Below are positions 43,615 through 54,891 of a DNA stretch of 64,000 bases, piece after piece; positions within the stretch are counted from its first letter, which is position 1; each line of letters starts with the position of its first letter. The notes below the pieces were generated by a model. That model was not told where the DNA came from. It did no database searches and was given only the letters and a program-made list of their open reading frames with translations. The DNA lies in contig NC_061510.1 of assembly GCF_022539505.1 (NCBI RefSeq), forward strand, positions 264,439,687-264,503,686, in the 5' to 3' direction. This DNA comes from Lolium rigidum. Its lineage: Eukaryota > Streptophyta > Magnoliopsida > Poales > Poaceae. A program made the translations under genes and the position numbers.

Positions 43615-43772
43615 ATTAGGATCTACTAGTATAGGCCTAGCAGTAATAGATTGGTCAATAGACCCTTCTTTTGTTCTTCCTTCTTTGAGTAATCGGTTCT
43701 TCCTTTGTAAGAAATCCTGTTTATTAATGAAGAAATATCCCCAATTTGGCATTGCCGATTTCTTTTGAACCG

Positions 43773-44692
43773 ATTCTCAATGAGCCGATGGAAACGCATC
43801 GGTCTCTCGTAATCCGCCCTTTATCTCTTCGACCACAGGGTGACTGGAATCTTGGTCAAAACTCAATAAGCCGATGTCAACACATCAAGTCTTCATGAAT
43901 TATCCTTCATCCTTTCGAATAATGAACTTGAGTTCCGCCAGATCACCACCCTTGACGAAAATCGCTGCGCAGGACTAGCCGATGGCCACCCAATCGGCTT
44001 TCCAAAACGGAGCATCCATCAGGCCAGCTGCCCCCCGAGTCTCAGTCAAGGCGAACAGAGACGAGGGCATGCCATTCAGACAGATGGACTTGGGCTAGAC
44101 CATGTCTGGGAGAACTATCATGCAGAGCCAGCCGATTCCTAGCAGAATCGGTTCTCCAGAGCAGAGAACCTTTAGGGTGAGCTGCCCCCCGAGCTTCTTC
44201 AGTCCTTCAGCACCTTGCCGGTCAGATGCGGATCTAATGCAATCCATCCTTGACCTGATCTGCACGTCCAGGCTGCTCTTGGCATTGTTTCTTGAAGAGA
44301 GGATCCGAGCCCTTAAACCACTCCATTGAGGAGTTCTTCCATCATAGTCTCTCTTCGTGCTCCATTGACCCTCTGACAGTTATACCTCTTGAGTCGATGG
44401 CCATGCATCGGCTTTTATATCCTTAAGTCGATGTCTGCTGCATCGGCTGTGCTCAAAATTTTTCGAATTTTTTGAATTTTTTACGGCCGACTTATGCATC
44501 GGCCCCCATACTTCAATACCCATCACCAAAGGATGAGACACTTCTACTGCATATCCTCGTGTTTTATCCACCTGGGTGCCCCCCCGAGCCGATTCTGTCA
44601 AGAGAATTGATGGTATCGGCTCTGTTGGATAACATGTTGAACCCGGGCAGAATGGATGGTGGGGATAATTTTGGCCGATTGCTGGAATCGGC
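43773..44692. repeat. array of short palindromes with AGCCGAT/ATCGGCT arms
   Basis: About nine imperfect palindromes of the form GCCGAT(N6-25)ATCGGC occur, for example 43978-44002, 44129-44151, 44392-44416, 44425-44451, 44484-44502, 44586-44622 and 44672-44692. Spacing is irregular, roughly 30-170 bases. Related motifs occur in the LTR at 41950-41997. No protein is encoded here. Confidence 0.7.
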
Positions 44693-44738
44693 CTCCACGT
44701 TGCTTGCTCGGTGAAGGTTTTGTGAGGTCCCTTCATAA

Positions 44739-44838
44739 NNNNNNNNNNNNNNNNNNNNNNNNNNNNNNNNNNNNNNNNNNNNNNNNNNNNNNNNNNNNNN
44801 NNNNNNNNNNNNNNNNNNNNNNNNNNNNNNNNNNNNNN
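44739..44838. other. assembly gap (100 N)
   Basis: Exactly 100 N, the conventional length for a gap of unknown size. It separates Tat-type spacer sequence from Athila-like LTR sequence, so an unknown amount of nested repeat is missing. Confidence 0.99.
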
Positions 44839-45071
44839 CTTCGTCATCGGAAAAATAGGATTTTTGGTAAAACTCCCTTCCACAGTTGATCTTAAATATT
44901 GCATTCGGCGGTGCTTTTTCCAGGCAGAATCTGGCTCGGTGCTTGATCTCCAAATAATCATGAATCATGCAAAATAGATGAAATAACATAAGTATTGTGT
45001 CCCAATATGAAATATATCAATGAATAACAGCAAATTATGATATAAAATAGTGATGCAATTTGGACGTATCA
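44839..45071 (-). repeat. Athila-like LTR end, inner copy (right end at 45071)
   Basis: Ends TTTGGACGTATCA, on the minus strand TGATACGTCCAAATTGC. The preceding sequence (GAATCATGCAAAATAGATGA, ATATATCAATGAATAACAG) is repeated in 45259-45389, so two LTRs of one family are nested. The left part is in the gap. Confidence 0.8.
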
Positions 45072-45389
45072 GGCGCGGCCAGGGCAGGGCCCGCGCCGGC
45101 CTATGGGGGGGCCATGGCGGCCCTCCTCGGCTCCTCCTTTTGGCTAGCTCAATCTTCTGGAAAAATAAGATCTTCGGTGTAATTTCCATCAAATGTTGAT
45201 CTCCAGAAATATTGCATTCTGACGGTGCTTTTTCCAGCGAGAATCCCGACTCCGGTGGATGATCCTCCAATAATCATGAAACATGCAAAATAGATGAAAT
45301 AACATAAGTATCACCTCTAAATATGAAATATATCAATGAATAACAGTAAATTATGATATAAAATAGTGATGCAAAATGGACGTATCACT
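45072..45389 (-). repeat. Athila-like LTR, outer copy (right part), same family
   Basis: Begins mid-LTR with GGCGCGGCCAGGGCAGGGCC and runs to AAAATGGACGTATCA at 45389. The inner LTR/element interrupted it at 45071/45072. What follows at 45390 is not a purine tract, so the outer element appears to have inserted into E1 with the minus-strand 5' end here. Confidence 0.7.
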
Positions 45390-46207
45390 AGGATCCGAAT
45401 TTATTCAAACAAAAACAAAAATAAAAGCATACAGACGCTCCAAGTAAAGCACATAAGATGTGATGGAATAAAAATATAGTTTCACCAGAGGTGACCTGAT
45501 AAGTTGTCGATGAAGGAGGGGATGCCTTGGGCATCCCCAAGCTTAGATGCTTGAGTCTTCTTGAAATATGCAGGGATGAACCACGGGGGCATCCCCAAGC
45601 TTAGACTTTTCACTCTTCTTGATCATATTATATCATCCTCCTCTCTTGACCCTTGAAAACTTCCTCCACGAGCAAACTCAAAACAAACTCATTAGAGGGT
45701 TAGTGCATAATCAAAAATTCACATGTTCAGAGAGGACACAATCATTCCTAACACTTCTGGACATTACCCAAAGCTACTGAAAGTTAATGGAGCAAAGAAA
45801 TCCATTCAACACAGAATCTGTCAAAACAGAACAGTCCGTAAAGACGAATTTTTTAGAGGCACTTAACATGCTCAGATGAAGAAGCTCAAATTTAATGAAA
45901 GTTCCATATCTGAGGATTACTCATGAATTTTCGCAGATTTTTCTGAGTTTCCTACAGAGAGATCTACACAAATTCGTGACAGCTAGAAATCTGTTTCTGC
46001 GCAGAAATCCAAATCTAGTATCAACCTTACTATCAAAGACTTTACTTGGCACAACAATGCAGTAAAGTAAAGATAAGGAGAGGTTGCTATAGTAGTAACA
46101 ACTTCCAAGACACAAATATAAAACAAAAATTGCAGAAATAAAATAATGGGTTGTCTCCCATAAACGCTTTTCTTTAACGCCTTTCAGCTAGGCGCAGAAA
46201 GTGTAAT

Positions 46208-49200
46208 TCAAGTATTATCAAGAGATGAAGCATTGATGACGAGTAAAGCACACTCCCATTGGGAACCCCAAGTGGAAGGTGTGATGCGTACAGCAGCAAG
46301 TTTCCCTCAGTAAGAAACCAAGGTTTATCGAACCAATAGGAGATGAAGGCCATGTGAAGGTTGTTGGCGGAGGAGTGTAGTGCGGCGCAACACCAGGGAT
46401 TCCCGCGCCAACGTGGAACCTGCACAACACAATCAAAATACTTTGCCCCAACGTAACAGTCAGGTTGTCAATCTCATCGGCTTGCTGTAAACAAAGGATT
46501 AAACGTATGGTGTGGAGAATGATGTTTGCTTGTGAAGAACAACAGAGAACAGAGATTGCAGTTGATTGTATTTCAGATGTAAAAGAATGGACCGGGGTCC
46601 ACAGTTCACTAGTGGTGTCTCTCCAATAAGAAATAGCATGTTGGGTGAACAAATTACAGTTGGGCAATTGACAAATAGAGAGGGCATAACAATGCACATA
46701 CATATCATGATGACTAATATGATATTTACTTAGGGCATTACGACAAAGTACATAGACCGCTATCCAGCATGCATCTATGCCTAAAAAGTCCACCTTCGGG
46801 TTAGCATCCGCACCCCTTCCAAGTATTAAGTTGCAAACAACAGACAATTGCATTAAGTATGGTGCGTAATGTAATCAACACAAATATCCTTGGACAAAGC
46901 ATCGATGTTTTATCCCTAGTGGCAACAGACACATCCACAACCTTAGAACTTTACGTCACTCGTCCCAGATTCAATGGAGGCATGAACCCACTATCGAGCA
47001 TAAATACTCCCTCTTGGAGTCACAAGTATCAAATTGGCCAGAGCCTCTACTAGCAACGGAGAGCATGCAAGATCATAAACAACACATATATGATAGATCA
47101 ATAATCAACTTAACATAGTATTCCATATTCATCGGATCCCAACAAACACAACATGTAGCATTACAAATAGATGATCTTGATCATGATAGGCAGCTCACAA
47201 GATCTAACATGATAGCACAATGAGGAGAAGACAACCATCTAGCTACTGCTATGGACCCATAGTCCAAGGGTGAACTACTCACACATCAGTCCGGAGGCGA
47301 TCATGGTGATGTAGAGTCCTCCGGATGATGATTCCCCTCTCCGGCAGGGTGCCGAAGGCGATCTCCTGAATCCCCCAAGATGGGATTGGCGGCGGCGGCG
47401 TCTCTGGAACTTTTTCCGTATCGTGGCTCTCGGTAATAGGGTTTTCGCGACGGAGAGTTTAAGTAGGCGGAAGGGCAGAGTCGGAGGAGGCACGGGGGCC
47501 CCACACCATAGGGCGGCGCGGGCCCCCTTGGCCGCACGGCCCTGTGGTGTCGGCGCCTCGTGGCCCCACTTCGTATCCTCTTCGGTCTTCCGGAAGCTCC
47601 GTGGAAAAATAAGACCACGGGCGTTCGTTTCGTCCAATTCCGAGAATATTTCTGTGTAGGATTTACGAAACCAAAAACAGCACAAAACAGGAACTGGCGC
47701 TTCGGCATCTCGTTAATAGGTTAGTGCCGGAAAATGCATATAAATGATATAAAGTATGTATAAAACATGTGAGTATTGTCATAAAACTAGCATGGAACAT
47801 AAGAAATTATAGATACGTTTGAGACGTATCAAGCATCAACATCATAATTTTTTCTAATAATAGAATCAAAAGGTAACTTCATTCTCTTTCTAGGGAAGTG
47901 TTCCATACCTTTCTTAAGAGGGAATTGATACTTAATATTCCCTTCCTTCATATCAATAATAGCACCAACAGTTCGAAGAAAGGGTCTTCCCAAAATAATA
48001 GGACAAGATGCATTGCTTTCAATATCCAAGACAACAAAATCAACGGCGACAAGGTTATTCTTAACTGTGAACATTATCAATCCTCCCAAAAGGTTTCTTT
48101 ATAGAATTATTAGCAAGATTAACATCCAAATAACAATATTTCAATGGTGGCAAGTCAAGCATATCATAGATTTTCTTAGGCATAACAGAAATACTTGCAC
48201 CAAGATCACATAAAGCATTACAATCAAAATCATTGACCTTCATTTTAATGATGGGCTCCCAACCATCTTCCAACTTCCTAGGAATAGAAGTTTCAAGTTT
48301 TAATTTCTCTTCTCTAGCTTTAATGAGAGCATTTGTAATATGTTTTGTAAAGGCCAAGTTTATAGCACTAGCATTAGGACTTCTAGCACGTTTTTGCAAG
48401 AACTTAATAACTTCAGAGATATGACAATTATAAAAATCTAAACCATTATGATCTAAAGCAATGGGATCATTGTCCCCAATATTCTGAAAAATTTCAGCAC
48501 TTTTATCACAAACAGTTTCAGCAGTTTCGAGGCAATTTTGCACGCTTTGTACTAGGAGTAGAAACATTGCCAACACCAATTATTTTACCATTGATAGTAG
48601 GAGGTTTAGCAACATGTGAAGCATCAACATTACTAGTGGTGGTAATAGTCCAAACTTTAGCTACATTATTCTCTTTAGCTAGTTTTTCTTCTCTTTCCCA
48701 CCTAGCATGCAATTCAGCCATCAGTCTAATATTGTCATTAATTCGAACTTGGATAGCGTTTGATGTAGCAAATGACTTAATATATTTATCTTCATTAGGC
48801 ATAACTTTCAATTTTAAAAGATCAACATCGACGACAAGACTATCAACCTTAGAAGCAAGAACATCAATTTTACCAAGCTTTTCCTCAACAGATTTGTTAA
48901 AAGCAGTTTGTGTACTAATGAATTCTTTAAGCATGACTTCAATACCGGAGGGTACACTCCTATTATTTTTGTAAGAATTACCATAAGAATTACTATAACC
49001 ATTACTATTATTAGAAGGATATGGCCTATAGTTGTTACCAAAATTATTCCTATAAGCATTGTTGTTGAAATTACTATTTTTAATGAAGTTCACATCAACA
49101 TGCTCTTCTTGAGCAACCAATGAAGCTAAAGGAACATTATTAGGATCAACATTAGATCAACCATTAACAAGCATAGACATAATAACATCAATCTTATCAC

Positions 49201-49906
49201 TCAAGGAGGAGGTTTCCTCAACAGAATTTACCTTCTTACCTTGTGGAGTCCTTTTAGTGTGCCATTCAGATTAGTTGATCATCATATCATCAAGAAGCTT
49301 TGTTGCGGCACCCAAAGTGATGGACATAAAAGTACCTCCAGCAGCTGAATCCAATAGGTTCCTCGAAGAAAAATTTAATCCTGCATAGAAGGTTTGGATG
49401 ATCATCCAAGTAGTTAGTCCATGGGTAGGGCAATTCTTTACCAAAGATTTCATTCTTTCCCATGCTTGGGCAACATGTTCATTATCCAATTGCTGAAAAT
49501 TCATTATGCTACTTCTCAAAGATATAATTTTAGCAGGAGGATAATATCTACCAATGAAAGCATCTTTACATTTAGTCCATGAATCAATACTATTCTTAGG
49601 CAAAGATAGCAACCAATCTTTAGCTCTTCCTCTTAAGGAGAAAGGAAACAATTTTAGTTTTATAATGTTTCCATCTACATCCTTATACTTTCACATTTCA
49701 CAAAGTTCAATAAAATTATTAAGATGGGCAGCGGCATCATCAGTACTAACACCAGAAAATTGCTCTCTCATAACAAGATTTAGTAAAGCAGGTTTAATCT
49801 CATAAAATTCTGCTGTAGTAGCTGGTGGAGCAATAGGAGTGCATATGAAATCATTATTATTTGTGCTAGTGAAGTCACACAACTTAGTGTTCTCAGGAGT
49901 ATTCAT
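46208..49906 (-). pseudogene. gag: E1 gag-protease remnant, interrupted by solo LTR
   Basis: From an ATG at 49906 (MNTPENTKLCDFTSTNNND) the frame runs to a stop after NNFIELCEM, then KYKDVDG continues into 49651-49271 with the gag domain (FPFSLRGRAKDWLLSLPKNS, FQQLDNEHVAQAWERMKSL). After a stop, 49120-48518 is asparagine-rich (NNNAYRNNFGNNYRPY). A one-base shift leads to 48579-48061 with the protease site CDLGASISVMPKKIYDML, another shift to 48089-47832 (PIILGRPFLRTVGAIIDMKE), and the solo LTR interrupts DVDA|SSLDNT; the stop is at 46208-46210. The ending is non-pol, so RT was never encoded or is deleted. Confidence 0.85.
46234..47831 (-). mobile_element. solo LTR of an Athila-like family
   Basis: 1,598 bp from TGATGACGAGTAAAGC to TTTGAGACGTATCA, with AGCAT on both sides (46229-46233 and 47832-47836) as a 5-bp target duplication. 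Removing it rejoins the E1 protease-end frame exactly. No interior is present, so the element was lost by LTR-LTR recombination. A stem-loop sits at 47504-47549. 41173-41715 belongs to the same family. Confidence 0.93.
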
Positions 49907-50118
49907 TTTAACAGTAATAAAAATAAACTAAGCAAACTAAATTAAATAAAGTAAAGCAAGTAACTAATTTTTTTGTGTTTTTGATATAAAGAAAGCAAAC
50001 ACAACAGAAAATAAAATAAAGTAAAGCAAGACAATAAACAAAGTAAAGAGATTGGATGTGAGAGACTCCCCTTGCAGCGTGTCTTGATCTCCCCGGCAAC
50101 GGCGCCAGAAATTTAGCT

Positions 50119-50303
50119 TGATGACGCGTGAAGCACACGTTCGTTGGGAACCCCAAGAGGAAGGTGTGATGCATACAGCAGCAAGTTTCCCTCAGTAAGA
50201 AACCAAGGTTTATCGAACCAGTAGGAGATGAAGGCCACGTGAAGGTTGTTGGTGAAGGACTGTAGTGCGGCGCAACACCAGAGATTCCGGCGCCAACGTG
50301 GAA
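50119..50303 (-). repeat. E1 5' LTR remnant
   Basis: 185 bp starting TGATGACGCGTGAAGCACAC next to the E1 primer site and ending CCAACGTGGAA. The next six bases GCCGGG match neither parent LTR, and E2 LTR sequence starts at 50310. The rest of the E1 LTR is lost. Confidence 0.85.
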
Positions 50304-50309
50304 GCCGGG

Positions 50310-51323
50310 CCATATATAGTCGTACGTGCTCGCAATGAGAAACTTGCACAACATCTTTTGTCCTACCAGCCGGTGGCAGCCGGGCCTCTAGGGAATCTAC
50401 TGGTAATTAAGGTACTCCTTTTAATAGAGCACCGGAGCAAAGCATTAACATTCAGTGAACACATGTGATCCTCATATCACCGCCTTCCCCTCCGGTTGTC
50501 CCAATTTCTGTCACTTTGGGGCCTCGGGTTCCGGACAACAATATGTGTATACAACTTGCAGGTAAGATAATAAAACAATGAATATCATCATGAAACAATA
50601 ACATGTTCAGATCTGAGATCATGGCACTCGGGCCCTAGTGACAAGCATTAAGCATAACAAGTTGCAACAATATCATAAAAGTACCAATTGCGGATACTAG
50701 GCACTATGCCCTAACAATCTTATGCTATTACATGACCAATCTCATCCAATCCCTACCATCCCCTTCAGCCTACAGCGGGGGAATTACTCACACATGGATG
50801 GGGGAAACTTGGCTGGTCGATGGAGAGGCGTCGGTGGTGATGATGGCGATGATCTCCTCCAATTCCCCGTCCCGGCGGAGTGCCATAACGGAGTTTCTGG
50901 TCCCGAGACGGAGTTTCGCGATGGCGGCGAAGTTCTGGATGTCTTCTGGCGATTTCGTCTAACCCCCGTGCGTTTTTAGGTCGAAGCCCTTAAGTAGTCC
51001 AGAGGGGGGCATCGGAGGCTGGCCGAAGCGGCCTCACCATAAGGTGGCGCGCCCCCTCCTAGGCCGCGCCGGCCTATGGTGTGGAGGCCGTGGGCCTCCC
51101 CCTGGCCTGCCCTTCTGGCTCCGTGAGTCTTCTGGGAAAATAGGCCCTTCGCAATTAATCCCGGGGATTTTCCTGAAAGTTGAGTGTCTGCACAAAAACA
51201 AGACACCAGGGCAATTCTGCTGAAAACAGCGTTAGTCCGTGTTAGTTGTATCCAAAATACACAAATTAGAGGCAAAACACTAGCAAAAGTGTTCGGGAAA
51301 GTAGATACGTTTTGGACGTATCA
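50310..51323 (-). repeat. E2 3' LTR, outer part missing
   Basis: Matches 58690-59681 from CCATATATAGTCGTACGTGC to TTTTGGACGTATCA. About 385 bp of the outer (3') part are gone and replaced by E1 LTR sequence. A stem-loop lies at 51035-51081. The abutting purine tract (minus strand TTGGGGGGAGT) fixes its inner end. Confidence 0.92.
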
Positions 51324-53673
51324 ACTCCCCCCAATCTTAGCTTATTGCTTGTCCTCAAGCAATTCAGTTAACAACTGAGTGCGATAAAAGAACTTTAACG
51401 AACAGTTTTGCTCATATGATGTAAATATTCTCATGATATGGACAAGTACTTAGGCAATTCATAATAAGATACATGCAAATAAAGTCATCTATTAGCTATG
51501 TCAATCATGGAAAAGGTACCAACAAATTAATAATAAGCATCATGAATCATGTCTATCAGCAAGATTGCAATGTTCATAAAAGGAAATGATAAAGTGGTAT
51601 CTCGCTTGCCCGTATTTGTAGAGCAAAACATAAATGCTCGGGCACCTTTGAAGTTCATGGAAAGACTGGAAGTAGAGATTATCAAAGATAAAAGCATCAA
51701 AGTTATACCACAGTTAATCACATTTTGGGACAAGCATATTGTACTAAGAATGAAAGTTGTGCTCTGAAGAAGGTGCTCAAAGAAAGGATGGAGACTCAAT
51801 GTAAAAGTAAAAGATTGACCCTTCGCAGAGGGAAGCAGGGATTAACATGCGCTAGAGCTTTTCATTTTTAAAACAGGAGTAAAATTATTTTGAGAGGTGT
51901 TTGTTGTTGTCAACGAATGGTAGTGGGCACTCCAACTACCTCGTCAACCAGACTTTCAAGAGCGGCTCCCATGAAGGAAATTATCTCTACCAGCAAGGTA
52001 AATCATCCTTCTTCTCTGTTGTTTACACATATATTTTAGTTTCATTATGGATGACACTCCCCCCAACCTTTGCTTACACAAGCCATGGCTAACCGAATCC
52101 TCGGGTGCCTTCCAACATTCACATACCATGGAGGAGTGTCTATTTGCAAATTAAGTTGCTTACCGATAAATCAGGGCAAAACATGTGAAGAGAATTATTC
52201 ATGAAAGTTAATTAATTGGGGTCGGGAACCCCGTTGCCAGCTCTTTTTGCAAAATTATTGGATAAGCGGATGTGCCACTAGTCCATTGATGAAAGTCTGT
52301 CAGGAGTAAATGACAAGGTTGAAAGATAAACACCACATACTTCCTCATGAGCTCTAAAACATCGACACAAATTGAGAAACATTTTGAAGGTTTAAAGGTA
52401 GCACATGAGACTTTACTTGGAATGGTTTGAAATGCCATGCATAGGTATTTATGGTGGACTCTTTGGAATAACTTGGTTTTCAGGGGTTTGGAAGCACGAG
52501 CAGCGTTCCCGCTCAGTGCAAGTGAAGGCTAGCAATAGACTGGGAAGCGACAATCAAGAGAGCAATAATTGTTATAATCATGCTTGCGGCAAAATAAATT
52601 AACGGAGGCATAAAAGTGATACAAGAACTCTGAGGCAAAGTAAATCATCGAGGCTTAATTGACTTTTGTTCAGTCATATGCATGCGTGAGCATGTGCCAA
52701 GTCGATTCAAGTGAATTATTCAGAGGAGGATACCACAATGTCATACCTATTTATGAATAAAACAATGCAAGCAAATATTTGTGACATGCTACTCATATTA
52801 ATAGATTGGAGCTAAACATGAGAGATCATGAACTACTAGACTTTCTTAAATGACATATACCTCACATGAACCAACTAAGCATGCTCACATGGATGAGTAT
52901 ATGTACAAAAATGAAAACAAATAGAGTTCATACCGGCCTCTGACCACAGTCGAGTTGTCGTAGATCGTCATTATTGCCTTTCACTTGTGTAGCTTGAATA
53001 ATATGGAATGAAAACCAAGCTCTAGCCACCGAAGACCGCTGAACTCCATAATGAACTTTACAAAACCAAAAAAGAACAACAAATATTTTTGGTGTTTTCG
53101 AATTGGAGACAAAAACAAAAGGAAACAAGCAAACAAAGCAAAATCTTTTTGGATTTTCTTATAGCAAACCAACGATAGCAAATAAAGCAAAATAGGAGCA
53201 AGAAACCAAAATAAGCAAATGGTAAAGAGAAACAACAGAAATATTTTTGGTATTTTTGCGTTTTAGGAAAGAAACAAAGAAAAAACAAGAAAATGAAAAC
53301 TAAAAGAGTCACATAAACACAAAGTAGCAGAAATTCGTCAAACTTGACAGCAGTACAGGAATCTATTTTTACTAAAATATTCCGCTGCTCAACTCGAAAA
53401 GTGTTCAACTAATGAAAGTTAGATAATAACCTGGGGAACATGCACAAAAATTGGCTTCGTAAAATAACGTTCTGGCTGTTTTTGGGAATTTTTTTGGTGT
53501 CAGTCCAGAATCTGTTTTCAAACAGCACTTCCCCAAATATCATCTTCCTCTTATTAGAAACCACATTAAGAAGCTAAACAAGTATGTACAAGTATCCGAA
53601 AATTGTAATATGCAATAAATGAGTGATGCCGGTATACCTCCCCCCAAGCTTAGGATTTTTGCCTAAGTGGAGA
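51324..53673 (-). other. E2 non-coding 3' region with three purine tracts
   Basis: About 2.3 kb without a gene. ACTCCCCCCAA-type tracts occur at 51324-51339 (next to the LTR, the true priming site), 52056-52070 and 53636-53652 (just after the ORF). Minus-strand reads are TTGGGGGGAG. Long frames near 53058-53408 are T/F-rich low complexity and not genes. Confidence 0.7.
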
Positions 53674-54891
53674 TCAACCCCAGCGAGGGTCAGGGTTCCA
53701 CGCCGGTGGATCGTACATGGTGTAGTCGTAATAAGGTCCCTGTGCAGAAGAAAAGGGTGAAGGCTCCACATTCCCAAAATGTTGATGTGAAGAGCTCGCT
53801 GCATCGGATGACAAGTCGAGGTGTTCCTCGGCCTCCTCCGTGCCGTCCCCTGCATGATGGCCATCCCCCTCTATGTATGCATTTAGTTCATCTTCCGTGA
53901 CCGACCAATTTTCCCTGGAATCAAGGTTAAACAAAGCAGGTGCAGGCAATCCTACTAGTCTTTCAGTTCTTTTAGTTGTTCTCCAATTTTTCTTGTAAAA
54001 TGTTATCTCATAAGACAGGTTACTCAAATTAGACCGGTTAGAAACAAAGTCATGTTTAATCATTGAAACAATATCGAGTTTCTCTATGGAGAGCTGAATA
54101 TCAAGAGGGTGAGGTTCTACACCATGCATGGCTAGCAAGCGAGAGACAATGAGACCTCCACAAATTCCTCCTTTATCACAGTTAGTAGCAAGTCTAAAGG
54201 CTATCAAAGCACCCAAATTATAAGTCCTATCATGTTGCAATGCAGCAACTAAGAAAACTAAATCATGAATGGATAGCTTATATGCATTCTGTCTAGCAAG
54301 AACGCACTTGGTGATGAAGTAAGCAAAGTAGCGAATAGCTGGGAGTTGAATGCTACGAATCTTACCACTCTCTTCTGAGAAGCTTCTCCCTTGACAGATC
54401 ATCTTGTATAGACTCAAGAGTTCCTGCGGCGACCCCCTAATCTTCTCACAAGATCCCCATTGTGGCACTCTAATAGTTGCACAAAAATCAGCAAAAGGCA
54501 AGTCGATGGTTTTATTATAAATTTTATATCGAACCATGGGGTTAGGTTGGGACCAATGGAATTCAAAATCCTGCACCACTGACATGGTTAGTTTTGCATA
54601 TTGGTAAGGTTTACCAACAACAAAACTTTCCAACCCTGCATTGGAAATCAGTTTTTGAACATCTTGCAAGATTCCTGCACTCCTCATAAAATCAGTGCAT
54701 GGGTAGTAGGACGGGTATACTCCCTCTTCGCGGCGAACTCTCATAACTTCTTGCACCTCCAATTCTTGTTGATTAAGTTGGTGCCTATTCCACTTCATTT
54801 TCTGAAATTTTTCAACAAACATTATAAAAGTTGATTTGGAGACATATAAATGAGGGAAACTACTATAGGAACTTGGTAGAGTACTAAACAT
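53674..54891 (-). CDS. ATHILA ORF-1-like protein, 405 aa
   Basis: Open frame from an ATG at 54891 (an internal MKWNRHQLNQQE is an alternative start) to a stop at 53674. It contains YPCTDFMRSAGILQDVQKLI, WSQPNPMVRYKIYNKTIDLP, FADFCATIRVPQWGSCEKIR, IRYFAYFITKCVLARQNAYK and GGICGGLIVSRLLAMHGVEP, ending in an acidic, serine-rich and then proline/tyrosine-rich tail. This resembles plant ATHILA ORF-1 retrotransposon proteins, of unknown function; some Athila-lineage elements carry such an ORF where an env-like gene would be. It is the only undamaged frame of E2, although gag upstream is broken. Confidence 0.72.
   Translation of the reverse strand: MFSTLPSSYSSFPHLYVSKSTFIMFVEKFQKMKWNRHQLNQQELEVQEVMRVRREEGVYPSYYPCTDFMRSAGILQDVQKLISNAGLESFVVGKPYQYAKLTMSVVQDFEFHWSQPNPMVRYKIYNKTIDLPFADFCATIRVPQWGSCEKIRGSPQELLSLYKMICQGRSFSEESGKIRSIQLPAIRYFAYFITKCVLARQNAYKLSIHDLVFLVAALQHDRTYNLGALIAFRLATNCDKGGICGGLIVSRLLAMHGVEPHPLDIQLSIEKLDIVSMIKHDFVSNRSNLSNLSYEITFYKKNWRTTKRTERLVGLPAPALFNLDSRENWSVTEDELNAYIEGDGHHAGDGTEEAEEHLDLSSDAASSSHQHFGNVEPSPFSSAQGPYYDYTMYDPPAWNPDPRWG

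Larger units (their letters stand above)
41716..44738 (-). mobile_element. second Tat-type Gypsy element, 3' end with antisense ORF, running into the gap
   Basis: The LTR (41716-42882) is followed by CATGCCCCCCTGGTTTTGG, on the minus strand a purine tract CCAGGGGGGCATG, so the element is on the minus strand and this is its 3' LTR. An acidic ORF runs antisense at 43164-43614, and a palindrome-rich spacer follows to the gap. No pol sequence is visible. It inserted into an Athila-like LTR. Confidence 0.75.
45390..50118 (-). mobile_element. Athila-like Gypsy element E1, gag/protease only
   Basis: The interior spans from the primer site (CTCCCCGGCAACGGCGCCAG at 50088-50107, on the minus strand TGGCGCCGTTGCCGGGGAG) leftward through decayed gag and protease to a non-coding 3' region (45390-46207). 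RT, RNase H and integrase are absent, so this is a deleted or non-autonomous form. A solo LTR (46234-47831) is inserted 21 bp before the end of the frame. The 5' LTR is reduced to 50119-50303; the 3' LTR is not in view. Confidence 0.78.

Noticed and set aside
52928..53408. Phenylalanine-rich frames resembling membrane proteins
   Set aside because: They come from A-rich/T-rich low-complexity DNA in the non-coding 3' region of E2, with frequent stops and no conserved motif.
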